Shown piece by piece: positions 8,178 to 16,458 of a DNA stretch of 64,000 nt. Origin of the DNA: Stieleria marina (GTDB taxonomy: Bacteria > Planctomycetota > Planctomycetia > Pirellulales > Pirellulaceae). Position numbers and translations under genes: made by a program. The first letter of the stretch is position 1, and each line of letters begins with the position of its first letter. The notes under the pieces are model-generated. The model was given only the letters and a program-made list of their open reading frames with translations, did no database searches and was not told the origin of the DNA. The DNA lies in the NCBI GenBank assembly GCA_007741555.1, contig CP036526.1, positions 1,054,001-1,118,000 of the forward strand. The letters run 5' to 3'.

Positions 8178-8208
8178 CAATGCATCAGGCCACGTTAGCA
8201 ATGCATCA
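8167..8208. repeat. Two perfect 21-base tandem direct repeats
   Basis: GGCCACGTTAGCAATGCATC plus A occurs at 8167-8187 and again immediately at 8188-8208. The first copy contains the stop codon of the preceding gene. It is a recent-looking tandem duplication. Confidence 0.9.
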
Positions 8209-8250
8209 GTCAGTGAGTTTGCTTCAATGCCGCGTTGACTGAACAGACAC

Positions 8251-8290
8251 AAAAAAAGCCGCCTCTCTCACGAGGCGGCTTTCGTTTTTT
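8251..8290. terminator. Bidirectional rho-independent terminator
   Basis: AAAGCCGCCTC (8256-8266) pairs with GAGGCGGCTTT (8272-8282). It has an A-run on the left and TTCGTTTTTT on the right, so it can terminate both the zinc-ribbon gene (plus strand) and the facing exported-protein gene (minus strand). Confidence 0.85.
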
Positions 8291-8311
8291 GGGCAAAGAA
8301 GTACGTCGCTT

Positions 8312-9481
8312 CTAGACGTCCTCTGCTTTTTCCGCGTTGCCGACGGGAAGCTCTTCGGCTTGTTCCTCGCTGCCGTCTCCAGCGGGGGCAATTTGGGCGG
8401 GAGCAGGAACGGGCTCGGCTGGCACCTCTTGTAGGAGCGATTGGCCAGTCGATTGAGCGGCCGATTGGACTGGCGTGGTCTGAGAAGAAATGGGCTGAGC
8501 GGGCGTCAGCGCGGTCGGCTGTTCGGTTGCGGTGCCGGTTTCCATTCTGCTGCTCTGCTCTGGCACAGCGTCTGCGGCAGGCAGAGCCCCCACAGAAATC
8601 ACTCGCGACCCATCAGGCAGGATCATGCCGGCTTGAAGCTCGGTGTTTGGGTCCGACGGATCACCGGAACTTCGCTGTGGTGCCAACGTTGACGGCGTTG
8701 ATCCAGCGTACGGGTTCTGCATTGGCTGCGAATCGTACTGCGGCGCGATGCCCTGCGAGGGCTCGCGGTAGGACTGATACGCCGAATCTGCGTAGGCTGA
8801 ACTTGAGTATTGGGAGCTCGTGTAAGGCGAAACAGGCTGCGTGTAGCGGTAGGTGCTAGACGTGGACGGGTAACGCTGGACATACGGTTGGCTGTACCGC
8901 AACGGGTCAGCATAAAGGCTCAGTCCAATGCTTGACCGACTGGATGAGTAATACGGCGAGTACCCGTAGCCGCTTGAGTAGCCGCCATAGCCTGACGAGT
9001 AAGGGTACGAAGAACGCAGTCCATAGCTGCGACCCAGAGAACCGTAGCGGTAGCTGGGCGAGTAGCCGGTACCGATCGAGATGCTTAGACCGGAGCTAGG
9101 CCGGCGAGATCCGTAGAGGCTATGGCTTGGACTGTACGAACGACCATAGGAGCTGCCGTGTCCGCGGCCTGGATGAAAGGAAGAATGCGGCGGGCCACCG
9201 TGACGGGAGCCGATGCTGGAGCTTGGAAGTGAACGCGATAGGCTTGAGCTTCGCGACGGGCCCATGCTTCTGGAGAGGCTCGGACTTCGTGACAGGCTTG
9301 AGCTTCGTGAGGGGCTTGAGCTTCGTGAGGGGCCCATGCTTCGTGATAGGCCCGGTGCTCCCAAGCTGCGTCCCGTCGAGGGTCCGGAGCCTCGGCGTTG
9401 GGCCTGAGCCTGGGGCGCCGAAAAGCTGGCAGCCATTAGCAAGGCAAGGGAAACAGAACTGATATGCTGAAAGCAAGGCAT
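8312..9481 (-). CDS. Exported Ser/Tyr/Arg-rich low-complexity protein
   Basis: The product of 389 residues is not recognised. It starts with a clear signal peptide: a hydrophobic SLALLMAASFSA core and an AQAQ cleavage region near residue 28. Residues about 40-95 are a run of SRSMGPSRSSS-like repeats. Residues about 95-230 are rich in Tyr, Ser and Gly (YSSGYGGYSSGYGYS). The C-terminal third is Pro/Gln/Ala-rich and ends acidic. This composition is that of an extracellular, disordered structural or surface protein rather than an enzyme. The repeats are visible in the DNA as short tandem units around 9230-9350. It shares a bidirectional terminator with the facing gene. Confidence 0.6.
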   Translation of the reverse strand: MPCFQHISSVSLALLMAASFSAPQAQAQRRGSGPSTGRSLGAPGLSRSMGPSRSSSPSRSSSLSRSPSLSRSMGPSRSSSLSRSLPSSSIGSRHGGPPHSSFHPGRGHGSSYGRSYSPSHSLYGSRRPSSGLSISIGTGYSPSYRYGSLGRSYGLRSSYPYSSGYGGYSSGYGYSPYYSSSRSSIGLSLYADPLRYSQPYVQRYPSTSSTYRYTQPVSPYTSSQYSSSAYADSAYQSYREPSQGIAPQYDSQPMQNPYAGSTPSTLAPQRSSGDPSDPNTELQAGMILPDGSRVISVGALPAADAVPEQSSRMETGTATEQPTALTPAQPISSQTTPVQSAAQSTGQSLLQEVPAEPVPAPAQIAPAGDGSEEQAEELPVGNAEKAEDV

Positions 9482-9885
9482 CCTTCGGGCTCCAAAACAT
9501 TGAGATAAGGGGAATCGGGCAGACTCGTCGCGGATGGTTCGTGCCCCCTCCAGTGAACAACGGTTCGCCTATTGCCATGGTAAGCGGAACTGGCCCGGCG
9601 GCAAATGATTGGAGCCGCAAAGCACTGTTTTACTTCAACATTCGCCGACATTTACCCAGGTTTGTAAGCCTGCAGCTGCTTCCAAAGCAAGACGGACAGT
9701 CTCGCTGATTGGCTCGGTTCTCGGCGCACGGCAGCTGGAAAGCCAGCCGGTTGGCGCAGGGAGCATCCCGGTCCGTCGTTTTTAAAAATCATGCGGCGAA
9801 ACTACGACATTTATCGAAAAAAGATCGCTCCGTGTTTATTCCGGTCCAGCCTCATTCGTTCGCACTTCCCCCCTCGTGGTCGAGT
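9482..9885. other. Intergenic region between the exported-protein gene and moxR
   Basis: About 400 bases between divergent genes, with no convincing coding sequence. A 73-codon open frame (9709-9930) has no recognisable features. The region must hold the promoter of the minus-strand exported-protein gene; the plus-strand promoter and attenuator follow at 9886-9965. Confidence 0.45.
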
Positions 9886-9891
9886 TATAAT
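9886..9891 (+). promoter_or_regulatory. moxR: Candidate -10 box of the moxR operon
   Basis: A perfect TATAAT lies 96 bases before the moxR start and 41 bases before the terminator-like hairpin. No good -35 hexamer is visible at 17 bases upstream, so the promoter is tentative. Confidence 0.4.
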
Positions 9892-9932
9892 CGCCGCAGG
9901 CTGCAAGCAATTTTGTGGCCTGATGGATGACG

Positions 9933-9965
9933 AATGCGATCGGGAGTGATCGCATTTTCTTTTGC
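9933..9965 (+). terminator. Terminator-like hairpin in the moxR leader (possible attenuator)
   Basis: AATGCGATC (9933-9941) pairs perfectly with GATCGCATT (9948-9956) around GGGAGT, followed by TTCTTTTGC. It lies between the candidate -10 box and the moxR start, with no gene upstream on this strand to terminate, so transcriptional attenuation is a reasonable inference. Confidence 0.5.
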
Positions 9966-9987
9966 ATACCCCACCTGAGCAAACAAC

Positions 9988-11010
9988 ATGAGCCAAGCCG
10001 CCGCCGCTGGAGAGACCCAGCGACTTAGCGAAGACGATGTCCAGGCAATCGATCGATTACGCGACGCCTACCAAGGCCTCCGAAGCGAACTCGCCAAAGT
10101 CATCGTGGGGCAACAAGACACGATCGAACAATTGGCGATCTGTTTGTTTGCGCGTCGTCACGCCTTGCTGATGGGGGTTCCTGGTCTGGCCAAGACGCTG
10201 CTGGTCAGCAAGTTGGCCGAGACGCTGTCGCTGAAGTTCCACCGTATTCAGTTCACGCCGGACTTGATGCCGATGGACATCACCGGCACCGACATTCTGC
10301 AAGATACCGCGGATGGACGGCGCGAAATGCAATTCGTCAAAGGTCCGGTGTTTGCCAACATCGTCTTAGCGGACGAAATCAACCGAGCACCACCTAAGAC
10401 GCAGGCTGCGATGTTGGAGGCGATGCAGGAGCAGAACGTGACGGTGTTGGGCAAAGAGTTTAGGCTGGAATCGCCGTTCATGGTTTTGGCAACGCAGAAC
10501 CCGGTCGAGCAGGAGGGCACGTACCCGTTGCCCGAAGCGCAGTTGGACCGTTTTATGTCGTTGATCGAATTAGACTATCCCAACGAAGAAGAAGAAATCC
10601 AAATCGCGCGGACCACGACAGGTGGGGCGCTGCCAGACCTGCAGCATTTGATGTCGGCCGAAGACATTATTGCACATCAAGATTTGGTGCGACGCGTGCC
10701 CGTGCCGGATCACATCTACACCTACGCAGCGAGGTTGGTTCGCAAAACGCGGCCGGGTGGTGAAACGGCACCGGACTGGTTGATGCCATTGGTGTCGTGG
10801 GGAGCGGGTCCGCGTGCGGTTCAGAACTTGATCTTGGGCGCCAAAAGTCGAGCGGCGCTGGAAGGCAGTTACATGGTACGACTGGAAGACGTCCAGCACG
10901 TCGCGCCCGCTGTGTTGACGCACCGCCTGATTACGACCTTCGCCGCGCAAGCGGAAAAGGTTACGGCAAGGGAAATCGTCAAACGCTTGGTGGACGAGAC
11001 TCAGGAATAG
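9988..11010 (+). CDS. MoxR-family AAA+ ATPase
   Basis: The product of 340 residues is a MoxR-type AAA+ chaperone-like ATPase. Walker A is GVPGLAKT at 63-70 and Walker B is VLADE at 126-130, followed by the INRAPPKTQAAMLEAMQE segment that identifies the family. A sensor-type ATQNPVEQEGTYPLPEAQLDRF stretch follows, and a C-terminal lid domain completes the usual length. MoxR proteins work with von Willebrand A-domain partners to activate or assemble other proteins, often at the envelope. Here DUF58, BatA-like and further VWA genes follow directly, the standard MoxR neighbourhood. The inverted repeat at 11039 separates it from the DUF58 gene. Confidence 0.92.
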   Translation: MSQAAAAGETQRLSEDDVQAIDRLRDAYQGLRSELAKVIVGQQDTIEQLAICLFARRHALLMGVPGLAKTLLVSKLAETLSLKFHRIQFTPDLMPMDITGTDILQDTADGRREMQFVKGPVFANIVLADEINRAPPKTQAAMLEAMQEQNVTVLGKEFRLESPFMVLATQNPVEQEGTYPLPEAQLDRFMSLIELDYPNEEEEIQIARTTTGGALPDLQHLMSAEDIIAHQDLVRRVPVPDHIYTYAARLVRKTRPGGETAPDWLMPLVSWGAGPRAVQNLILGAKSRAALEGSYMVRLEDVQHVAPAVLTHRLITTFAAQAEKVTAREIVKRLVDETQE

Positions 11011-11038
11011 CGTCCGTCCTTTTTCAGTTTCTCCTTTT

Positions 11039-11118
11039 GTTAGCCGCTGGCGCTAGCCACGGGCCTTGTCCGGTAGCCCGGTGATCATGAAAGCCCGTGG
11101 CTAGCGCCAGCGGCTAAC
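11039..11118. repeat. Dispersed inverted repeat element (short form)
   Basis: 26-base perfect arms, extending the core arm by GTTA at the outer end (11039-11064 and 11093-11118), flank a 28-base centre. The element sits within an apparent operon between the MoxR and DUF58 genes, so it will be transcribed and fold as a long hairpin. Confidence 0.9.
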
Positions 11119-11140
11119 TAAACCATCTCCAAAGCTCGAC

Positions 11141-12052
11141 ATGACCACTGACACCAAGCATCGTGACTTCGTTGACGCCGACGTGATTGCACGATTGGGT
11201 GCGTTGCCGTTCGTTTCGCGTCGTCCGATGTTGGGCAGCGTTTCGGGCAAGCATGCCAGCCCGCACCGCGGGGCCAGTGTGGAGTTTGCTGAGTATCGCA
11301 AATACGTTCCCGGCGATGACCTGCGTCGGTTGGATTGGCGAGCTTATGGCCGCAGTGATCGCTTCTACGTCAAAGAATTTGAAGCCGATACCAACTTGCG
11401 AATGGTCCTGGTTGTCGACACTAGTGGTTCGATGGATTTTGGTAGCGTCGGCATGACGAAACTGGATTATGCCAAGCGTTTGGCCGCGACACTAAGTTAC
11501 CTTTCGATTCAGCAAGGTGATGCAGCGGGATTGGCGTGCGTGGCCGGCGGGATCGTGACTAACATCCCTGCCAAGCGAAGTCCCGCTCACTTGAATGTCT
11601 TGATGGAGACGCTGAGTGAAACCAAACCGCAGGGCGAAACCGAAATGGCCGCCGTGCTTCATGAGCTCGCTGAGACCGTTCGGCAACGAGCTCAAATCGT
11701 CATCCTGTCGGACTTGTTCATTGATCCGCCTGAGCTACGTGACTGTTTTGAACACTTGCGATTTCGCAAGCATGACGTGTCCGCGTTTCATCTGCTGGAT
11801 CCCGAAGAGATTGGTTTTGATTTTCAGCGGCCAACGCGGTTTTTAGACATGGAAGGCGGCACGGCGGTGTTTGTTGAACCCAGTGAGATTGCTGATCGCT
11901 ACCATTCGGCACTGGAGGAGTACTTGGCAGGACTTCGCAAAGTTGTCTTGGAAACGGGCGTCGATTATCGGCGAATCATTATCGACAAACCGTACGACGT
12001 TGAGCTAACCGAGTATTTGATCGGCCGCGCACAGCAGCGAGGTGCTCGATGA
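11141..12052 (+). CDS. DUF58 / VWA-like protein, MoxR partner
   Basis: The product of 303 residues is a DUF58 protein. The signature YVPGDDLRRLDWRAYGRSDRFYVKEFE occupies residues 55-81 and is followed by MVLVVDTSGSMDFG. The latter gives a DxSxS metal-ion-dependent adhesion motif at 93-97, as in von Willebrand A domains. No membrane segment is seen, so it is probably cytoplasmic and contacts MoxR. Its stop overlaps the next start by four bases (ATGA), implying translational coupling with the BatA-like protein. Confidence 0.9.
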   Translation: MTTDTKHRDFVDADVIARLGALPFVSRRPMLGSVSGKHASPHRGASVEFAEYRKYVPGDDLRRLDWRAYGRSDRFYVKEFEADTNLRMVLVVDTSGSMDFGSVGMTKLDYAKRLAATLSYLSIQQGDAAGLACVAGGIVTNIPAKRSPAHLNVLMETLSETKPQGETEMAAVLHELAETVRQRAQIVILSDLFIDPPELRDCFEHLRFRKHDVSAFHLLDPEEIGFDFQRPTRFLDMEGGTAVFVEPSEIADRYHSALEEYLAGLRKVVLETGVDYRRIIIDKPYDVELTEYLIGRAQQRGAR

Positions 12053-14112
12053 GTTTCTTGCAACCTTGGATGCTCTTTGCCCTCCCGCTGATCGCATTGC
12101 CGATCATCATCCACTTGATCAATCAGTGGCGTTACCAGACCAAGCAGTGGGGCGCGATGATGTTCCTGCTCAAAGCCAGTAAGATGGCTCGCGGGTACGC
12201 CAAGCTGCGACAGTGGTTGATCTTGGCTATGCGGTGCTTGGTCGTCGCGGGATTGCTCTTTGCGATCGCTCGGCCGCTGGCAAGTGGACTGCTGGGCTGG
12301 ACCGGCGGCGGACGCGCGGACACGACGATCTTGCTTTTGGATCGATCGCCCAGCATGCAGCAGGTCGGTACCGCAGGTGTATCGAAGTTGGACACCGGGC
12401 GACAGCAACTCGCCGCCACATTGGAAACGCTCGGCAGCACGAACTGGGTGTTGATCGACAGTACCGACCAAGAACCTCAGTCGTTCGATAGCGTTGGGGC
12501 GCTCGTCGATTCGCCCACGATGCAGGGGGCCAGTGCGACAGCCGACATTCCAGGCATGCTGCAATCGACGGTCGACTATCTGAAAAACAATCAGCCCGGC
12601 GCAACGGAAGTTTGGTTGTGCAGTGATCTGCGTTCGCCCGACTGGAATCCGGATAGCGGAAACTGGTCGGCGATTCGCGAAGCGTTTAGTCAGTTGCCTC
12701 AGTCGGTTCGGTTTCACTTGTTGGCCTACCCAGAGACAACGGAGTCGAACATCGCGATTCGTGTCAGTGATGTGCGGCGAGAAAGTGGCCCAGCGGGGAA
12801 TGCCGTGGTGATGACCATCCGGCTGACTCGCAGCGACAACGGCGAAAACGCGTTGCAGATTCCGGTGCAGATCGAACTTGATGGCGCCCGAACCACCTTG
12901 GAAGTCGACGTCAGTGGGCAAATGGTCGAACTTCGCGATCACCGTGTGCCGCTTTCGGGACGCCAAGAACGCGGATGGGGACGTGTTTCGATTCCGGCCG
13001 ATGCAAACGAGTCGGACAACGAGTTCTTCTTTGTGTTCGATGATCCTCCTCAGCGGCGTATCGTCTTGGTCGGCGAAGACGAAACAAAAGTGCGCGCGTT
13101 GCAGATCGCAGCGTCCGTTTCGCCGGATGGGAAGTCCGGAGCGAACGTGGAGTTTGTCACGCCCAGCCAATTGGATTCGCTGGTATTGGATGATGCGGCG
13201 CTGCTGATTTGGCAAACCGATCTACCCGATAGCGAAACCAGCGGCGCGGTGCGTGAATATGTTGGTAAAGGCGGGCAGGTGATTTTCTTTCCGCCCGAGG
13301 GTCTGGTCGGAGGGATCAAACCACAAGGCGAATTCTTGGGTGTTCAATGGAAAGATTGGGTTCGCGCTGATGTTGACACGAAAGTCATGGTCGAAAATTG
13401 GCGTGGCGACCAGGATCTGCTCGCCGCGACCCGTAGCGGAACCGGGTTGCCGGTCGGTCAGTTAGAAGTTAACGGCTACGCGACAGTCGAAGGTCAAATG
13501 ACACAGTTAGCGACCTTGTCTGGCGGCGTGCCGCTGCTGGGCCGCGTGACCACGGACAAAGGCGGCGTCTATTTTTGCACGACGTCGACGGCAGGCGACC
13601 AGTCGTCGTTCGCAAAAAATGGCATCGTGATGTACGTGGTGGTGCAACGTGCGATCACTCAAGGGTTGTCGGCGCTCGGTCAAACCGTGCAACGAGTGGC
13701 GGGTTCGATTAGCGAACCCACCGAAGGCTGGCGGCAGGTCGCCGGACGCCGCGAAACACTTTCGAGCCAGTACGCGTTTCATTCGGGCATCTATCAAGAA
13801 GGTGAGGCCGAAGATGCTCAGTGGTTGGCGGTCAATCGTTCATCCAAGGAAGATCAACGCGACACGATTTCGGACAAGCAGTTAGCAGCCTTGTTCGCCG
13901 GACTGGATTTTTCGCGGGTCGACGATTCGGCGGGCAGCATGTCCGGCATCGTTCGTGAAATTTGGCGAGTGTTTTTGTTGTTGATGATCGCCGCAATGCT
14001 GCTTGAAGCGTTGCTGTGCATCCCGCGGCGAGCCGTCGCAAAAAAGGCCGCTTCGATCACCAGTGGTTTTGCACCTAAAACGACGGACGCCAAACCAGGA
14101 GCTGCAGCATGA
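12049..14112 (+). CDS. BatA-like membrane protein with VWA domain
   Basis: The product of 687 residues begins with the aerotolerance-type N-terminal membrane module: a first helix at about 5-23 (FALPLIALPIIIHLIN), a WGAMMFLLKA loop and a second helix at about 60-78. A VWA-like domain follows with LLLDRSPSM near residue 95. The middle is a long extracytoplasmic beta-rich region, and a last helix (VFLLLMIAAMLLEALLCI) lies near residue 645. This matches BatA-type proteins that act with MoxR and DUF58 at the membrane. Both ends overlap neighbouring genes by four bases, so the three-gene core is tightly coupled. Confidence 0.8.
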   Translation: MSFLQPWMLFALPLIALPIIIHLINQWRYQTKQWGAMMFLLKASKMARGYAKLRQWLILAMRCLVVAGLLFAIARPLASGLLGWTGGGRADTTILLLDRSPSMQQVGTAGVSKLDTGRQQLAATLETLGSTNWVLIDSTDQEPQSFDSVGALVDSPTMQGASATADIPGMLQSTVDYLKNNQPGATEVWLCSDLRSPDWNPDSGNWSAIREAFSQLPQSVRFHLLAYPETTESNIAIRVSDVRRESGPAGNAVVMTIRLTRSDNGENALQIPVQIELDGARTTLEVDVSGQMVELRDHRVPLSGRQERGWGRVSIPADANESDNEFFFVFDDPPQRRIVLVGEDETKVRALQIAASVSPDGKSGANVEFVTPSQLDSLVLDDAALLIWQTDLPDSETSGAVREYVGKGGQVIFFPPEGLVGGIKPQGEFLGVQWKDWVRADVDTKVMVENWRGDQDLLAATRSGTGLPVGQLEVNGYATVEGQMTQLATLSGGVPLLGRVTTDKGGVYFCTTSTAGDQSSFAKNGIVMYVVVQRAITQGLSALGQTVQRVAGSISEPTEGWRQVAGRRETLSSQYAFHSGIYQEGEAEDAQWLAVNRSSKEDQRDTISDKQLAALFAGLDFSRVDDSAGSMSGIVREIWRVFLLLMIAAMLLEALLCIPRRAVAKKAASITSGFAPKTTDAKPGAAA

Positions 14113-16304
14113 TCGAATCTACTTTTTCAATGCAGGCCAATGGCTTTACGGTTTTTGTTTCGATCGCAGCGATTGTTGCCGTGTGCGTGTTGTCGTGGAT
14201 TTCGTGGAGCAAGAGTGGTTTTCGGCAATCAATTGGTTTGCTGGAATTGTTGCGGATTGCGTTGGTCACGCTGGCTGTGTTTTTGCTGAATCAACCCGAG
14301 ACGGTAAAACAGTTTGTGCCTAGCACGAAGCCAACCGTGGTGGTTTTAGGGGACCAGTCGCTGAGCATGTCGACGCGAGACGTGGGAATGAACGATAGCG
14401 GCGAAGTCGCACTGAAAAGCCGGAGCGAATCGATCGCGCCGCTGATGATGGATCAGACGTGGGAATCGCTCAAGGGCAAACTGAATGTCGTCATCACGCC
14501 GTTTTCGACGGGCGAAAATAGCGATCGCAGTGATTTGCACGCAGCACTCCAGGCGGCTCGCAAGGAGCACCCAAATCTTCGTGCTGTCTTGCTGGCATCC
14601 GACGGCGATTGGAACGTGGGTGCGCCACCCGTCGAGATGGCGACGCGATTGCGACTGCAGCAGATTCCGATCTTTGGCGTACCGGTTGGCGAACCAACAC
14701 GATTGCCGGACATCGATTTGCTGAGCTTTGATTTGCCGTCGTTCGGTGTCGTTGGCAAGACGGTGCGGGTTCCTTTCACGGTCGAAAGCTCGCTGCCGCG
14801 TGACCATGCCGCCATCGTGACAATGGAATCATCTGACGGGACAAAGATCACCAAGGAACTGCGTATCTCCGCGATGGGCCGAACGACCGATGCGTTGATG
14901 TGGAAACCTGAAGACGTGGGCGACTACACGCTGACGCTGCGGATTCCACCGCATGGCGAAGAACGCAACGTGGAGAACAACGAGAAGACAACGCCGATTG
15001 TTGTCCGTGAAGAGAAGTTGAAAGTGTTGGTCGTCGAATCGCTGCCGCGTTGGGAGTATCGCTATCTGCGAAACGCTCTCTCACGCGATCCCGGCGTCGA
15101 TGTTTCGTGTTTGTTGTTTCATCCGGGGTTGAGCAAAGTTGGTGGCGGCAACCGCGATTACATCGGTTCGTTTCCCGACACGTTGAAGGAACTATCGCAG
15201 TACGACGTGGTGTTCTTGGGTGATGTGGGAGTTGATGAAGATCAGTTGACCGAAGAGCAGTGCCGCCTTTTGAAAGGCTTGGTTGAACAACAGGCCAGTG
15301 GGTTGGTGTTTATGCCCGGTTGGCAAGGCAAAGGATTGTCGCTGGCCGATACGCCGCTGGATGATTTGTTGCCGGTCGTTTACGACCGCGTGCAAGTCAA
15401 CGGTTGGGGATCGCGACAACCAAGTCACTTTGGTTTGACCGAACTTGGCCGCAGGAGTTTGCTAACGAAACTGGCCGACACACAGGACGACAACATGGAA
15501 GTCTGGGAGAACTTGCCCGGGTTTCAGTGGCATGCCCCAGTCATTCGCGCCAAAGCAGGCGCCGACGTGTTGGCGGTTCACCAAGAAGCATCAAACGAAT
15601 ACGGACGCATTCCGTTATTAGTGACGCGCACGTTCGGCCGCGGCAAAGTGTTGTTCATGGGAACCGATGGCGCGTGGCGTTGGCGGCGCGGCGTGGAAGA
15701 CAAATACCACTATCGATTTTGGGGACAAGTTGTTCGCTGGATGGCTTATCAGCGAAACATTGCCAAAGGTGAATCGATGCGTCTTTATTATTCGCCGCAG
15801 CAGCCGCAAGTTCGCCAAACGATCGCGCTGAAGGCCAACGTGATGGAAAAAAGCGGCGAACCACTTAGCAAAGGAACCGTCACAGCCAGGATCGTTGCAC
15901 CGTCTGGCCGCACTGATACGGTTCGCATGAAGATTGCCGGAAACGAATGGGGTGCCTTCGCCGGATCGTACACGCCGTCCGAGCCAGGGAATCACCAAGT
16001 GACGCTGCGTTGCAAAGAAACGAACACCAAATTGGATGCGAGTCTTTTTGTACAGGGCGCGATACTGGAGCAAACAGGCAAACCAGCACGACCCGAAGTA
16101 ATCGACGAACTAGCAAGGGTTTCGCGGGGCAGGGTGCTCAAAAGTGCCACGCCCGATGAAATAATTAAGGCAATCGGGCAAGTTCCCGAGCCACCCAAGC
16201 AGCTTCGTCGGGTTCAATTGTGGAGCCACCCGTTGGTCGCCGCCCTAATGATCGGCCTTTTGGGCCTGTTTTGGACGGGCAGAAAAATGGTGGGGCTGAT
16301 TTGA
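14109..16304 (+). CDS. Large membrane protein with VWA-like and glutamine-amidotransferase-like regions
   Basis: The product of 731 residues has two N-terminal helices (about 12-32 and 40-60), a VWA-like stretch with VVVLGDQSLSMS near residue 80, and a C-terminal helix near 705-720. The middle part, with WEYRYLRNALSRDPGVDVSCLLF and later GKVLFMGTDGAWRWR, resembles the class I glutamine-amidotransferase-like fold seen in other large BatA-operon proteins. The catalytic cysteine is not evident, so it is probably structural. It overlaps the upstream gene by four bases. The role is inferred to be part of the MoxR-linked envelope complex. Confidence 0.7.
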   Translation: MIESTFSMQANGFTVFVSIAAIVAVCVLSWISWSKSGFRQSIGLLELLRIALVTLAVFLLNQPETVKQFVPSTKPTVVVLGDQSLSMSTRDVGMNDSGEVALKSRSESIAPLMMDQTWESLKGKLNVVITPFSTGENSDRSDLHAALQAARKEHPNLRAVLLASDGDWNVGAPPVEMATRLRLQQIPIFGVPVGEPTRLPDIDLLSFDLPSFGVVGKTVRVPFTVESSLPRDHAAIVTMESSDGTKITKELRISAMGRTTDALMWKPEDVGDYTLTLRIPPHGEERNVENNEKTTPIVVREEKLKVLVVESLPRWEYRYLRNALSRDPGVDVSCLLFHPGLSKVGGGNRDYIGSFPDTLKELSQYDVVFLGDVGVDEDQLTEEQCRLLKGLVEQQASGLVFMPGWQGKGLSLADTPLDDLLPVVYDRVQVNGWGSRQPSHFGLTELGRRSLLTKLADTQDDNMEVWENLPGFQWHAPVIRAKAGADVLAVHQEASNEYGRIPLLVTRTFGRGKVLFMGTDGAWRWRRGVEDKYHYRFWGQVVRWMAYQRNIAKGESMRLYYSPQQPQVRQTIALKANVMEKSGEPLSKGTVTARIVAPSGRTDTVRMKIAGNEWGAFAGSYTPSEPGNHQVTLRCKETNTKLDASLFVQGAILEQTGKPARPEVIDELARVSRGRVLKSATPDEIIKAIGQVPEPPKQLRRVQLWSHPLVAALMIGLLGLFWTGRKMVGLI

Positions 16305-16329
16305 TGTATCCGATAGACTGATTCAACTC

Positions 16330-16413
16330 GTTAGCCGCTGGCGCTAGCCACGGGCCTTTCACGCAGGTGCAAGTTAAGCCGGCGAAGACCCGTGGCTAGC
16401 GACAGCGGCTAAC
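16330..16413. repeat. Dispersed inverted repeat element with mutated right arm
   Basis: The left arm (16330-16355) is canonical. The right arm (16388-16413) has two changes, GACAGC for GCCAGC and ACCCG for GCCCG. The element lies between two genes of the long run. Confidence 0.85.
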
Positions 16414-16458
16414 AAACAACACGCGATATAAACACTGGACCTCTACAGAGACCATCCC

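Noticed and set aside
9709-9930. 73-codon frame in the moxR upstream gap
   Set aside because: Basic composition without motifs; it overlaps the candidate promoter.
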